Assembly: GCA_963524205.1 (NCBI GenBank) | Contig: CAURED010000003.1 | Location: 124,001-188,000, forward strand | Direction: 5' to 3' | DNA from: Aminipila sp963524205 | Lineage (GTDB): Bacteria; Bacillota; Clostridia; Peptostreptococcales; Anaerovoracaceae | Length of the DNA stretch: 64,000 bases | Part shown: positions 7,852 through 16,741 of the stretch, piece after piece | Numbering within the stretch: position 1 is the stretch's first letter | Layout of the letters: each line of letters starts with the position of its first letter | Position numbers and translations under genes: made by a program | Notes under the pieces: model-generated | The model's input: the letters and a program-made list of their open reading frames with translations, nothing else | Database searches by the model: none | What the model was told of the DNA's origin: nothing

Positions 7852-8322
7852 TCAAGAATATTTACTTATTGCTAATTCTCTATATACGTCCTGGACTGCA
7901 TTAAACAGCCCGTCCACTATAATTCCATGATTCTCATAACCCCGTTGTATCGTTTCTATGTAATAAAGACTAGGCTTGACAGGAATCTTACAATACTTAT
8001 CCACCATTACGTAAACCATTGCCTCTACACTGTCATTCTTAAATCTAACATCCACTTGTTCTTTCATAAATAGTTTAGGAAAACCTTCATAAGAATCTAG
8101 TGCTTTCTCACACTTTTTTGTAATAGTCCATAATACAACCGGTATGCTTGCACCATCACATCTTTCTATGGTGGCCACCCCTTTGCGGATGCCTCTAAAA
8201 GTAAGTTTATAATTTTCTAATACTCCAACACCAATTACTCTTGCAGAAGGACATTTTCGAGCCATTTGTTGCAAACACATGTTACTTCCATAAGCTGCAT
8301 AAATTTTATTTTTACCATTCAT
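7852..8322 (-). CDS. Gamma-glutamylcyclotransferase-like (AIG2/GGCT) protein
   Basis: About 156 residues with the GGCT-fold signature YAAYGSNM at the N terminus, which forms the substrate-binding loop, followed by ENYKLTFRG, the conserved acidic segment LDSYEGFPKLF (catalytic-region Glu) and VYVMV. Enzymes of this fold release 5-oxoproline from gamma-glutamyl peptides or amines; the true substrate here is unknown. The ATG at 8322 has AAGGGA about 9 bases upstream; a GTG at 8343 has no clear site. It is monocistronic with its own terminator. Confidence 0.82.
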   Translation of the reverse strand: MNGKNKIYAAYGSNMCLQQMARKCPSARVIGVGVLENYKLTFRGIRKGVATIERCDGASIPVVLWTITKKCEKALDSYEGFPKLFMKEQVDVRFKNDSVEAMVYVMVDKYCKIPVKPSLYYIETIQRGYENHGIIVDGLFNAVQDVYRELAISKYS

Positions 8323-8552
8323 AAAACCCCATCCCTTCTTCACTTCGACTGTAATTTTTAATTTGACTATACTTTTTTAATTCATTAAATTACATAAATA
8401 AATCGATAAAGTTCTTTAATAAAATAATACCCCAATTAGTTTTTAAATTAACATTCTTTTATTCGCCAAAATTTGCGTTATTTCTTTTTATTTTGACAAT
8501 AATAATAGTAGCTCTATTTATAAATACCAAAGCTTTCTATAATTTAAATTGT

Positions 8553-8601
8553 AAAAAATGCAAACTCGTTAATCTGCCCATTAAACAAGTTTGCATATTT
8601 T
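8553..8601 (-). terminator. Intrinsic terminator of the arginine-type operon
   Basis: ATGCAAACT (8558-8566) pairs with AGTTTGCAT (8588-8596), with further pairing inside. T-runs flank it on both strands. It lies about 35 bases after the permease stop. The rest of 8323-8632 is AT-rich and holds nothing I can name. Confidence 0.8.
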
Positions 8602-8632
8602 TCTTATTAGTTTATATATTTAATACTTCTAA

Positions 8633-10108
8633 TTATTCTTGTAATATATCCTTTCTTGTTAAATCCATCTCTTCAAGTGACACAATTTTAGTCTTCTTTA
8701 TAATCTTTCTGAAAATATATAATGCAATCATAATAGGTAAGCCTATATAGGCTACCAAAACGCCATACCAGTCAACCCCTGCCTCTGAAATCGCATAATA
8801 GCCTTGGCCGATAATTACAGCTCCCGATATTATGAGTGAGAGTATTGTTCCATAAGGATAAAATTTTGTTTTATATTTAAGCACGGAAAGATCTTTTCCT
8901 TGTTTAGTAAAGGCCTTCCTAAATCTTAAATGGCAGATACAAACACCAAACCATGTCATAAAGCCTGTAAGACCAGTTGCATTGTACAACCATGTGTAAA
9001 CCACACTGTCCCCCGCAAAAGAAGTTAAAAAGCACAAACAAGCTATAATCATAGTTCCAAATACTGCATAAATTGGAACTCCTTTGGCACTTGTCTTTGC
9101 CAAAAATTTAGGTGCATGATTGGAAACTGCCATTGAATAAAGCAAACGGCTTGCCGAGTATAATGTGGAATTTCCGCATGAAAGAATTGACGTAAGTATT
9201 ACCGCATTCATTACAGAAGCTGCCATAGCGATGCCACTTTTTTCAAATACAATCGTAAATGGACTAACGGCCACATTATCAACATCCGCACTTAATAAGT
9301 TAGGATCCGTATAAGGGATTAATGTTGCCACTACAAAGATAGCCCCTATATAAAATATCAGTATTCTCCAAAATACACTGTTAATGGCTTTTGGAACAGT
9401 TTTTGCCGGATTTACACATTCTCCCGCAGCAATAGCTGTAGCTTCAACTCCTATAAAAGAAAACCCTGCTACCATTAAAATGCCAAACACACCAAAAGGT
9501 CCCCCTACAAGCGGTGCCTCCCCTGTAGTCCAATTTGAAAATCCTGGGCTGTCATTTGTAAAAATACCAAATATCATGAATACCCCTACTACTAGAAAAA
9601 TAATAATGGTTACAACTTTTATACCTGCAAACCAGAATTCAGATTCACCGAATATGCTGACCGAAACCATATTAAGTGCTAAAAGCAGCACTATAAATAT
9701 AGCACTCCACATTGCGGAAGGGCTGTCAGGAAACCAAAATTTCATTACAATGGCAGATGCAACCAATTCAGTTGCTATAGTCATTGTACTGCAATACCAA
9801 TAATTCCATCCCATGGCAAATCCGAATGCAGGATCTACGTATTTTTTTGAATACAATTCAAAGGCCCCTGCAACAGGCAAATACGTTGCCATTTCTCCTA
9901 AAGCAGTCATCATAAAATATACAGCTACACCGATAACAATATAGGCAATCATCGTGCCTCCAGGACCGGCTGTACTAATGGAAGACCCTGTAGCAACAAA
10001 TAGCCCCGTACCTATTGCTCCTCCTATTGCTATCATGTTCATTTGTCTTGGTTTTAATTTACGTTCAAGCTTACTGTCATTAGGGGTTTCTCTTGGTTTG
10101 TTATCCAT
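8633..10108 (-). CDS. Basic amino-acid permease, LysP/RocE-like (AAT family, APC)
   Basis: A 491-residue permease with 12 predicted helices. MNMIAIGGAIGTGLFVATGS in helix 1 is the substrate-binding signature of the amino acid transporter family, followed by AGPGGTMIAYI, MTALGEMATYLPVAGAF and FGFAMGWNYWY. The sequence is closest to LysP-type lysine permeases that I know. Its position as last gene of an arginine-degradation-type operon argues for arginine or ornithine instead. It starts 12 bases after the M20 gene, so the two are co-transcribed. Transport of a basic amino acid is likely; which one is undecided. Confidence 0.85.
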   Translation of the reverse strand: MDNKPRETPNDSKLERKLKPRQMNMIAIGGAIGTGLFVATGSSISTAGPGGTMIAYIVIGVAVYFMMTALGEMATYLPVAGAFELYSKKYVDPAFGFAMGWNYWYCSTMTIATELVASAIVMKFWFPDSPSAMWSAIFIVLLLALNMVSVSIFGESEFWFAGIKVVTIIIFLVVGVFMIFGIFTNDSPGFSNWTTGEAPLVGGPFGVFGILMVAGFSFIGVEATAIAAGECVNPAKTVPKAINSVFWRILIFYIGAIFVVATLIPYTDPNLLSADVDNVAVSPFTIVFEKSGIAMAASVMNAVILTSILSCGNSTLYSASRLLYSMAVSNHAPKFLAKTSAKGVPIYAVFGTMIIACLCFLTSFAGDSVVYTWLYNATGLTGFMTWFGVCICHLRFRKAFTKQGKDLSVLKYKTKFYPYGTILSLIISGAVIIGQGYYAISEAGVDWYGVLVAYIGLPIMIALYIFRKIIKKTKIVSLEEMDLTRKDILQE

Positions 10109-10120
10109 AATTGTTCCTCC

Positions 10121-11803
10121 TTATAATAATTCAGGAATATTAAACAGCAAGGCAATTGCTTTATTTATTATTTTTGGTGTCCGATTATACAAATCATCTT
10201 TATAAACTCTCTCCGTAAGTTTGTGAAAATCCTTTCCCCAAGGCCCAATATTTATACAAGGCATTGAAATTTCTTCAATATCTCTGATAGGTATGGAGTA
10301 AAAATCTCCAAATAAAGGCATATACGTTTCCAAAGCCTTAACAGTTTCCTCTCCGTCTCTGATGCTGGTATAGCTAAGGTCAGAAATTCCTGTATAAAAC
10401 TCCTCGGTCTCATATATCTGTCCAAACTCCGTTTTAGTATACTTACATAGTTGTTCAGATAAATTTGAAATTTCTTCACTTAGTCCTTTGTAATATACAT
10501 TTGATACATTGGGATAATAGGGTGGAACCAATCCGTATACTACTCTTGGTGAGATATCATTAATATATTGGTAAACAAATTCAACTAATTGAAAGTTACA
10601 TTCTATTATGGTACATTGCCCTCTGTTAAATTTTGTTTCAATACTTTTAGCAATAACTTTATAGCTTTCAATAAATTTTTCTCCATAGGTTTTACATGCT
10701 TCTTCATAAAGCTCAGCAAAAGCCACCACATTTACTTTCCATGGCAAAGTCTCAGAGGGAAGCTTCTTCACCTTGGCAAATCCTTTATAGCTCTGTCCCA
10801 TTTGCTCAAGAATGTCTTCAAAGGATTTAAAGCAGATATCTTTAACCTTTTCCATTACTTCTTGTGGGGTGCGATTCAGTGTCAATATGCTGAAGCAGCC
10901 TGCCACAGATAACGGCATTGATACATCATACTGCTTTTTATTATCCTTAAGGTACAGCCAGGTAGGGGGCGGTGCCATTTCACTGCCCACTATATCACTG
11001 AAGTCTATATTGAGCTCCGTGTTTCTTACAATTTCGCTCATTAGGTTTAGCGGATTAAAGCCTTCGAAAACCTTTCCAATATGTGATAAATATCCTCTTA
11101 CATATACAAACGGCATTATTTTTCCTACAGAGCCTTGTGAAAACACTCCTTTTTCTTTATCTTTTCTCTGATGTGGCTCGGAATTTATCATAAGTTTATA
11201 GTTAAAATTATATTTATTCTTTAAATCTTTTAACAAGCTAACTGCAGAACGCATTCCAGCTGACAAATTTTCTTCATCAGGAACGGCAATAAGGATCACA
11301 TTCCCCCTAAAGCCTTTAATCTCACTATATCTTTCCAAAAGGGCCAGTTGTATAGCTCCGCCACCCTTCATATCACAAGTTCCTCTGCCAAATAAATAGC
11401 TCCCCTCCATAAGATCGATTTGAGCTTCCTCTTGCAATGAATACTTTATTTTCATAAGTTCTTCTTCAAGAGGCTTAGGTGAAAAAGCGAAAGGCTCAAG
11501 CAATTTATAGTCCTCTACTTCAACAACATCATTATGATGTACTAATACAACTGCGTCATCACCCTCGCCTTTTACCATTGCGTATGAAACAGCTCTGTTG
11601 AATGGGTCTCCTGCAATTTTATAAGTTCCATAATATTGAGGATAATCTTTAAAATACTTTATATTGGAAAAAAATTTCATTAAATACCTTTCGGCATCTT
11701 TCTCACCTTCAGTAAAAGTAAAGCTTTGCGCCTCAATATATTTAAGAAGTATATGTTCAATTCTTAGTCCGATTCCTTCTAACACATGATTTTTATTATC
11801 CAT
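10121..11803 (-). CDS. M20-family metallohydrolase, RocB-like
   Basis: About 560 residues, longer than ordinary M20 peptidases and in line with RocB of Bacillus arginine catabolism. Metal-site motifs are visible: VLVHHNDVVE, GRGTCDMKGG (bridging Asp), VPDEEN (catalytic Glu pair), NSEP, and a late His in GPWGKDFHKLTERVY. RocB's precise reaction is not established; deacylation or dipeptide hydrolysis is assumed. Second gene of the sigma-54 operon, 48 bases after the amidinohydrolase. The start is ambiguous between GTG 11812, GTG 11806 and ATG 11803, all behind one AAAGG; I list the ATG. Confidence 0.82.
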   Translation of the reverse strand: MDNKNHVLEGIGLRIEHILLKYIEAQSFTFTEGEKDAERYLMKFFSNIKYFKDYPQYYGTYKIAGDPFNRAVSYAMVKGEGDDAVVLVHHNDVVEVEDYKLLEPFAFSPKPLEEELMKIKYSLQEEAQIDLMEGSYLFGRGTCDMKGGGAIQLALLERYSEIKGFRGNVILIAVPDEENLSAGMRSAVSLLKDLKNKYNFNYKLMINSEPHQRKDKEKGVFSQGSVGKIMPFVYVRGYLSHIGKVFEGFNPLNLMSEIVRNTELNIDFSDIVGSEMAPPPTWLYLKDNKKQYDVSMPLSVAGCFSILTLNRTPQEVMEKVKDICFKSFEDILEQMGQSYKGFAKVKKLPSETLPWKVNVVAFAELYEEACKTYGEKFIESYKVIAKSIETKFNRGQCTIIECNFQLVEFVYQYINDISPRVVYGLVPPYYPNVSNVYYKGLSEEISNLSEQLCKYTKTEFGQIYETEEFYTGISDLSYTSIRDGEETVKALETYMPLFGDFYSIPIRDIEEISMPCINIGPWGKDFHKLTERVYKDDLYNRTPKIINKAIALLFNIPELL

Positions 11804-11851
11804 CACAGACACTGCCTTTCTGAATTAAATGCTAAATATCCTCTTATACGC

Positions 11852-12727
11852 TTATTTCCTTAACAAAGGAGCTGTTAAGCAGGTCGGACCTCCTGTTCCT
11901 CTGTAAGAAAGTTCTTTTCCTTCATAAGTCAGTACTTCTACTCCCAATTCTTCAAGCTTCTTCTGGATTTTAGGGCAGCCTTTAATTAATACTACCTTTC
12001 CAGGCTTTAACGCTAACAGATTTGTTCCTAAATAATCATATTCGTCATCATCTGCTTCAACCAATGTGATTCCTTTTTCCATTAGATATTCTCTAAAGAA
12101 AACCGGCATGTATTTAGAATAAACAACTGCCTTATCATTATCAACAAAACTGATAATGCTCATTAAATGCAAACATGCATCCACACCATCTCCATGAGGC
12201 ATTGGTACAATGATATATTCCTCTACAACGTCCTTTGTCAATTCTTTAAATTGTCTAATCCCTTCATCATTGGTTCTGTATCCTCTTCCTATGGCAACGG
12301 TTTTTTCATCTATCCAAAGAACATCTCCGCCTTCCATTTTTCCTGGAGCTTTAATTTCACCTAATGTAGGTATACCTATTTTCTCAAGATATTCTTTTGT
12401 TGCAAGATATTCTTTACCTCTTAATACCTTCCCCATAGGAAAATAAATTGCTCCTTTCCTTGTGATCTTTAGTGGATCGTGAGCATAAATAGAGTCTAAT
12501 CCGGTCTTTGAATCATATGGGAGTGTATAAACGTCTTTTACATTATCCCTGATGATTTTTTCAAAAACTTCATATTCCTTCAACACTGTTTCATAATCAG
12601 GACATCCGAAATATTTAAACCCTTCCCATGTGTTATTAAGATTTTCTTGATTAATAAATGCTTCCTGAGGTCTTTTAATTAATATTGCTTCAATTTCTTC
12701 TACCATTGACTGACAACCATATTTCAT
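11852..12727 (-). CDS. Amidinohydrolase/dimethylargininase-family enzyme (arginine-deiminase superfamily)
   Basis: The 291-residue enzyme has the guanidine-modifying superfamily layout: YAHDPLKI and GAIYFPMG, MEGGDVLW with substrate-binding acids, the catalytic His in PMPHGDGVDACLHLMS, and a catalytic Cys near the C terminus in GTGGPTCLTAPLL. Relatives hydrolyse arginine or methylated arginine to citrulline, or transfer amidino groups. First gene after the sigma-54 promoter, with a RocB-like hydrolase and a permease behind it, so degradation of arginine or a derivative is the best guess. The ATG at 12727 is set by AAGGAGG 9 bases upstream. Confidence 0.82.
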   Translation of the reverse strand: MKYGCQSMVEEIEAILIKRPQEAFINQENLNNTWEGFKYFGCPDYETVLKEYEVFEKIIRDNVKDVYTLPYDSKTGLDSIYAHDPLKITRKGAIYFPMGKVLRGKEYLATKEYLEKIGIPTLGEIKAPGKMEGGDVLWIDEKTVAIGRGYRTNDEGIRQFKELTKDVVEEYIIVPMPHGDGVDACLHLMSIISFVDNDKAVVYSKYMPVFFREYLMEKGITLVEADDDEYDYLGTNLLALKPGKVVLIKGCPKIQKKLEELGVEVLTYEGKELSYRGTGGPTCLTAPLLRK

Positions 12728-12770
12728 AATAATTTTCCTCCTTAAATTTTGTCTTTTTCCTTTATATAGA

Positions 12771-12786
12771 AGCAATTATTGTGCCA
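12771..12786 (-). promoter_or_regulatory. Sigma-54 (-24/-12) promoter
   Basis: The minus strand reads TGGCACAATAATTGCT (12786-12771): the GG and GC pairs and the five-base spacer match the sigma-54 consensus essentially exactly. It lies 44 bases before the amidinohydrolase ATG. The only AAA+ activator in view is encoded directly upstream. Confidence 0.92.
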
Positions 12787-12905
12787 ATATTATGAATTTT
12801 CATTATATTTATCAATATACCTTATTAGCCCCGTTGTTTTCAAGCTTTTTTAGTTTTGCATGTTTTACTTACATTAAACATTAAGCCTTTACTTCTTCAA
12901 AAATC

Positions 12906-12960
12906 TATAAAAGGGAAAAAAATTTTGCGGAGTATACGCAAAATTTTTTTCCCTTTTATA
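12906..12960 (-). repeat. Perfect 24-bp inverted repeat, 7-base loop: terminator and/or enhancer
   Basis: Positions 12906-12929 are the exact reverse complement of 12937-12960, with loop GAGTATA. The inner core is TTTTGCG...CGCAAAA. It begins 12 bases after the activator's stop codon, so it can end that transcript. It also lies about 120 bases upstream of the sigma-54 promoter, the usual distance for an activator binding site. Either or both functions are possible. Confidence 0.75.
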
Positions 12961-12972
12961 ACTGCATTATCT

Positions 12973-14361
12973 TTATTTTTTGATTTCTAATTTATATTTT
13001 TTAATCTTATAATTCAATGCCTGCCTACTGACGCCAAGCTTATTGGCAGCATCAGTAATATTAGTGCTTTCCAGAAGTACTGCCCTTATGATTTTACATT
13101 CATAATCATCAATGATGAAGGTGAGAGAATCTCCTTCTTCCAAAGCTGTTTTCCAATCTGCTTGATCCCCATAATGAGTATCTTCTTTTTTGTCATAAAG
13201 AAAGTAATCGGGCAAATCCGTTATTGTAATAGTCTTTCCTTTTGCCATATTAAATGCATATTCAATAACATTTTTTAACTCTCTGACATTTCCTGGCCAT
13301 TCATAATCAATAAGGAGTCTTTTTGCCAGTTCACTACAATCTTCAATAGTGCGTCCTTCTTTTCTGTTATAAAAATTAATATAGTACTTTATCAGTAATG
13401 GGATATCTTGTTTCCGATCTTTTAGCAGTGGCAGTTTTATTTGAAATACTCCCAATCTGTAATACAGATCTCTCCTTATTTTACCTTTTTCTATAGCCTC
13501 ATCAGCTTCCTCGTTCATAGCAGAAATAATTCTTACGTCTATTTTTCTTTCTTTTTCTGAACCCAGTCTTCTAATTTTTTGTTCCTCTACAGCTTTTAAA
13601 ATCTTCCCCTGCAATTCAATATTCATAGAGTTTAATTCATCAAGAAACATAGTGCCTTTATCTGCCAGTTCAAAAAGACCTTTTCGATCCTCAGCTCCCG
13701 TATAACTGCCCTTAACAGTTCCAAACAAGGTACTTTCTAATAAACTCGCCGGTATAGCTGAACAATTCTGTGAAATAAACGCTTGCTTTTTCCGTCTACT
13801 GTGGCTATGAATAGCTTGAGCTACAATTTCTTTCCCCGTTCCTGTTTCTCCTATTACCATTACAGAAGAGTCTCCCTCTGCCGCACGCAAAATTTTTTCC
13901 CTTACAACAAGCATTTTGTTGTCTTCTCCGATTAGATTATCTACTGTATAAAGATCTTTTTTAGTGTCTTCCTTTTTTTCTTTAAATCTTTTACTGTACG
14001 GAAGTCCTGAGTCGGAAAGTATAACTGTTCCTTCTATGGCTCCTACTATCTTTCCGTCCACCTCAATTGGGTATGTATTGCTTACAAATGCCAGCTTCTT
14101 TCCATTAAAATCCGTTAAAGTCTGAATTTCTTCAATAATTGCCTCTCCACTCCTCATAACTCTAAAATGAGTACTGGTTTGCTCCGTTAATTCAGGGTAA
14201 ACATCTAAAAGATATTTGCCAGTGTACCCTTCGTTCTTAATAGAATTATCTTTTTCATTAAAAATGGCACAGTATTCAATGATTCCATCTACATTTGTAA
14301 TCAAGACGGAATCCATGGTATCATATATATATGTCATTTTTTCCAAATATCTTGTCAGCAT
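12973..14361 (-). CDS. Sigma-54-dependent transcriptional activator, RocR-like (PAS-AAA+-Fis)
   Basis: The 462-residue regulator has an N-terminal PAS-like sensor domain (about 1-110), then an AAA+ domain with Walker A GETGTGKE near residue 170, the sigma-54 contact loop as GSYTGA (a variant of GAFTGA), Walker B GTMFLDELNS and the arginine-finger region. A Fis-type helix-turn-helix ends it (TNITDAANKLGVSRQALNYKI). This matches RocR, which activates arginine and ornithine catabolic operons with sigma-54 RNA polymerase. Gene position directly upstream of a sigma-54 promoter supports local action. The inducer is unknown, presumably an amino acid bound by the PAS domain. Confidence 0.9.
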   Translation of the reverse strand: MLTRYLEKMTYIYDTMDSVLITNVDGIIEYCAIFNEKDNSIKNEGYTGKYLLDVYPELTEQTSTHFRVMRSGEAIIEEIQTLTDFNGKKLAFVSNTYPIEVDGKIVGAIEGTVILSDSGLPYSKRFKEKKEDTKKDLYTVDNLIGEDNKMLVVREKILRAAEGDSSVMVIGETGTGKEIVAQAIHSHSRRKKQAFISQNCSAIPASLLESTLFGTVKGSYTGAEDRKGLFELADKGTMFLDELNSMNIELQGKILKAVEEQKIRRLGSEKERKIDVRIISAMNEEADEAIEKGKIRRDLYYRLGVFQIKLPLLKDRKQDIPLLIKYYINFYNRKEGRTIEDCSELAKRLLIDYEWPGNVRELKNVIEYAFNMAKGKTITITDLPDYFLYDKKEDTHYGDQADWKTALEEGDSLTFIIDDYECKIIRAVLLESTNITDAANKLGVSRQALNYKIKKYKLEIKK

Positions 14362-14394
14362 ATACCCTTCCTTTCAGGCTTTCTTCTGCTAATT

Positions 14395-14423
14395 ATACTA
14401 TAAGCAATCCTAAAAATATACAA
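14395..14423 (-). promoter_or_regulatory. SigA-type promoter for the sigma-54 activator gene
   Basis: TTGTAT (14423-14418) and TAGTAT (14400-14395) with 17 bases between, about 35 bases before the ATG at 14361. Confidence 0.5.
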
Positions 14424-14493
14424 GGAATCCTTAGATAGCATCCTCCAGTAAAGCTCTGATCAGATTTAGCATATGATGATTTTTAAACTTTCT

Positions 14494-16077
14494 TTAGGAA
14501 TCACTTCCCTGACTTAGCTGTTTTTGTTGACGAAGCCGCGCTCCTTCAACTTTTTTTGGTGTTAAGAAAAAAATAAATGGTACGGTTATTAGCAACATGA
14601 ATACTAAGGTCATAATACTATCAATAATCGAGTCCATGGCACCCTGGCGAACTATAAGACCTTTTATAATAGTCAAAGCCTGAATATTCGCTGAAGCGCT
14701 ATCTGTTCCCATTGACATCAGCAATGACTGTAACCGATTAATGGCTTGGCATGCAGTAAATGAGCCATAATTAATAAGATCATGTAAAACATCCTGATGA
14801 TAGGCTTGCTTCACCACAAGAACATAATTCATAATGGCAATTCCCAGAGAACTGGCAACCTGACGAACTGTGTTCACCACTGCAGACGCAGTGGGCGCTA
14901 AAGCTTCAGGTACCGCACCCATGGCAGCATTTGAAATTGGCATTAGTGCCAGGCCAAATCCAATGGAACGTACCGCCAGCATAATCTGTAAATTACTATA
15001 TGATGTGTCCAAGCTCAGAACCTTTAAGTTATACGTGGTTATTATAGCAATTAGCACACCAATGATCCCAACATGAAATGCCCCATACTTATCATATATT
15101 TTCCCACTAACTGGCATAAGAAATGCAGAAATCAATGCCATAGGCATCATCATAATACCTGTTTTCAGAGGAGAATAGCCTAACAGATTCTCAGTATAAA
15201 TTGGAATAATAAAGATAACTCCCATCATTCCTATCGTTAGCAAAGACATGGATATCATGCTGGAAACAACCACTTTATTTTTAAAAACTCTGATATCAAT
15301 AAGTGGATTAGTTATGGAACCCTCCCATACAATAAATGCCGCTAATGTAAACAGGCATACAAGCAGCAACGAAATGATACTTTGAGATTTCCAACCCCAT
15401 TCAGTTCCTTTGCTGAGCGCCAGTAGCAGAGAAAAGCAGGAAACTGCAATAAACAGCGTTCCTAACATATCAAATTTTATTGTCTTATTAATTGCTGTTT
15501 TCTTTAAATAGAATGGGCAAAGCAGAATGGTAATCAGTCCAATAGGCAAATTAACGAAGAATATCCATTCCCAGCTTAGGGTATCCAGCAAATACCCTCC
15601 TAATGTAGGGCCCACAGATGGTCCCAAAATGGCGGCCAGACCCCAAATTCCCATTGCCGTTCCCATTTTTTCACGGGGTGCCAAATTATATACAATTGCC
15701 ATACTGACAGGAATAATCAATCCACCTCCAATCGCCTGAATAATTCTAGAAGCAATAATCATGTTAAGGCTCCATGAAATCCCACACAAAGCGGAACCAA
15801 TAGTAAAAATAATCAATGAAACAATATAAACCCGACGATGTCCAAATCGTTCACAGAGAAATGCACTAGTAGGGATAACAATACCTGACGTAAGCATATA
15901 GGCAGTTAAAACCCATTGCATATCACTACTTGATACGCCGAAAACAGACATCATATGTGGAAGTGCAACATTTACGATACTACTATCTAGGAAGGACATA
16001 AAAGCACCGATAACTACAACTGTAAGTGGGAGGACAGGCAGTTTAGCCTGTTCTTTCAACGGCATAGATGAATTCAT
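14494..16077 (-). CDS. DHA2-family multidrug MFS transporter, EmrB-like
   Basis: A 527-residue, 14-helix MFS transporter. Family marks are FMSFLDSSIVNVALPHM in helix 1 (motif D1), LCERFGHRRVYIVSL (motif A), GWRWIFFVN-like WEWIFFVNLPIG, and GPSVGPTLGGYLL (motif C of antiporters). EmrB-type pumps work with a membrane-fusion partner; here two such genes lie directly upstream in the same operon. Drug or metabolite efflux by proton antiport is likely; the substrate is unknown. It starts 12 bases after the second fusion protein with GGGGGA as ribosome site. Confidence 0.9.
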   Translation of the reverse strand: MNSSMPLKEQAKLPVLPLTVVVIGAFMSFLDSSIVNVALPHMMSVFGVSSSDMQWVLTAYMLTSGIVIPTSAFLCERFGHRRVYIVSLIIFTIGSALCGISWSLNMIIASRIIQAIGGGLIIPVSMAIVYNLAPREKMGTAMGIWGLAAILGPSVGPTLGGYLLDTLSWEWIFFVNLPIGLITILLCPFYLKKTAINKTIKFDMLGTLFIAVSCFSLLLALSKGTEWGWKSQSIISLLLVCLFTLAAFIVWEGSITNPLIDIRVFKNKVVVSSMISMSLLTIGMMGVIFIIPIYTENLLGYSPLKTGIMMMPMALISAFLMPVSGKIYDKYGAFHVGIIGVLIAIITTYNLKVLSLDTSYSNLQIMLAVRSIGFGLALMPISNAAMGAVPEALAPTASAVVNTVRQVASSLGIAIMNYVLVVKQAYHQDVLHDLINYGSFTACQAINRLQSLLMSMGTDSASANIQALTIIKGLIVRQGAMDSIIDSIMTLVFMLLITVPFIFFLTPKKVEGARLRQQKQLSQGSDS

Positions 16078-16089
16078 AAATATATCCCC

Positions 16090-16740
16090 CTACAAATAGA
16101 TTTTTATCTTAGCATTCATTCCTGGAAGCAGCTTTTCTTCATATTTACCATCAAAGCTAATTTTTACTGGTATTCGCTGGGTCACTTTTATAAATGAATT
16201 TCCACTACTCTGCGTAGATAACAGTGAACAAACTGAAGTAGAAGCACTCCCAATAGATTCCACTTTTCCTCTAAACCATACCTTTGGAAATGAATCCACC
16301 GTAAAACGGACTTCCTGTCCCGCTTTCACCAATTCAATTTTATCTTCTTCAATGTTAGCAGTTATGTATAATTCATTTGAATTCACCATTAATGCAATAG
16401 GACTAGAAGGAGATCCCATTTCGCCCGCACTAGCCATTTTTTTAATAATCTGGCCACTGATGGGAGTTCTTATGACAGTCATATCTACATTGGCACCTGC
16501 TGCAAGAGTCTCGTCTGACTGTCTGGCAATAATTTCATTCTCTTCTACAAGCTGATTTTCATCAAAATTAACATCCGTGATTTTACCATTAATCTGAGGG
16601 CTTACCTTGACAATGGTAGCATCCACCTTAGCATCCTCGGTTACAATAAAATGATTGTCCTGATAAGCAAAATATAACCAAACTGCAACTAATATAATAA
16701 CTAATGAACTAAGAATAATGATTACTTTTTTATTTTTCAT
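16090..16740 (-). CDS. HlyD/EmrA-type membrane-fusion protein, short
   Basis: About 216 residues: a basic N terminus, one membrane anchor (about 5-25), then a biotinyl-lipoyl-like half (FIVTEDAKVDATIVKVSPQINGKITDV) and RTPISGQIIKKMASAGE, ending in a beta-barrel part. It lacks the long coiled-coil hairpin that typical EmrA has between the two lipoyl halves, and its length is about 110 residues below normal. It begins one base after the stop of the preceding gene, with GAGGAG as ribosome site. Together with the preceding lipoprotein it presumably links to the EmrB-like pump. Confidence 0.83.
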   Translation of the reverse strand: MKNKKVIIILSSLVIILVAVWLYFAYQDNHFIVTEDAKVDATIVKVSPQINGKITDVNFDENQLVEENEIIARQSDETLAAGANVDMTVIRTPISGQIIKKMASAGEMGSPSSPIALMVNSNELYITANIEEDKIELVKAGQEVRFTVDSFPKVWFRGKVESIGSASTSVCSLLSTQSSGNSFIKVTQRIPVKISFDGKYEEKLLPGMNAKIKIYL

Positions 16741-16741
16741 T

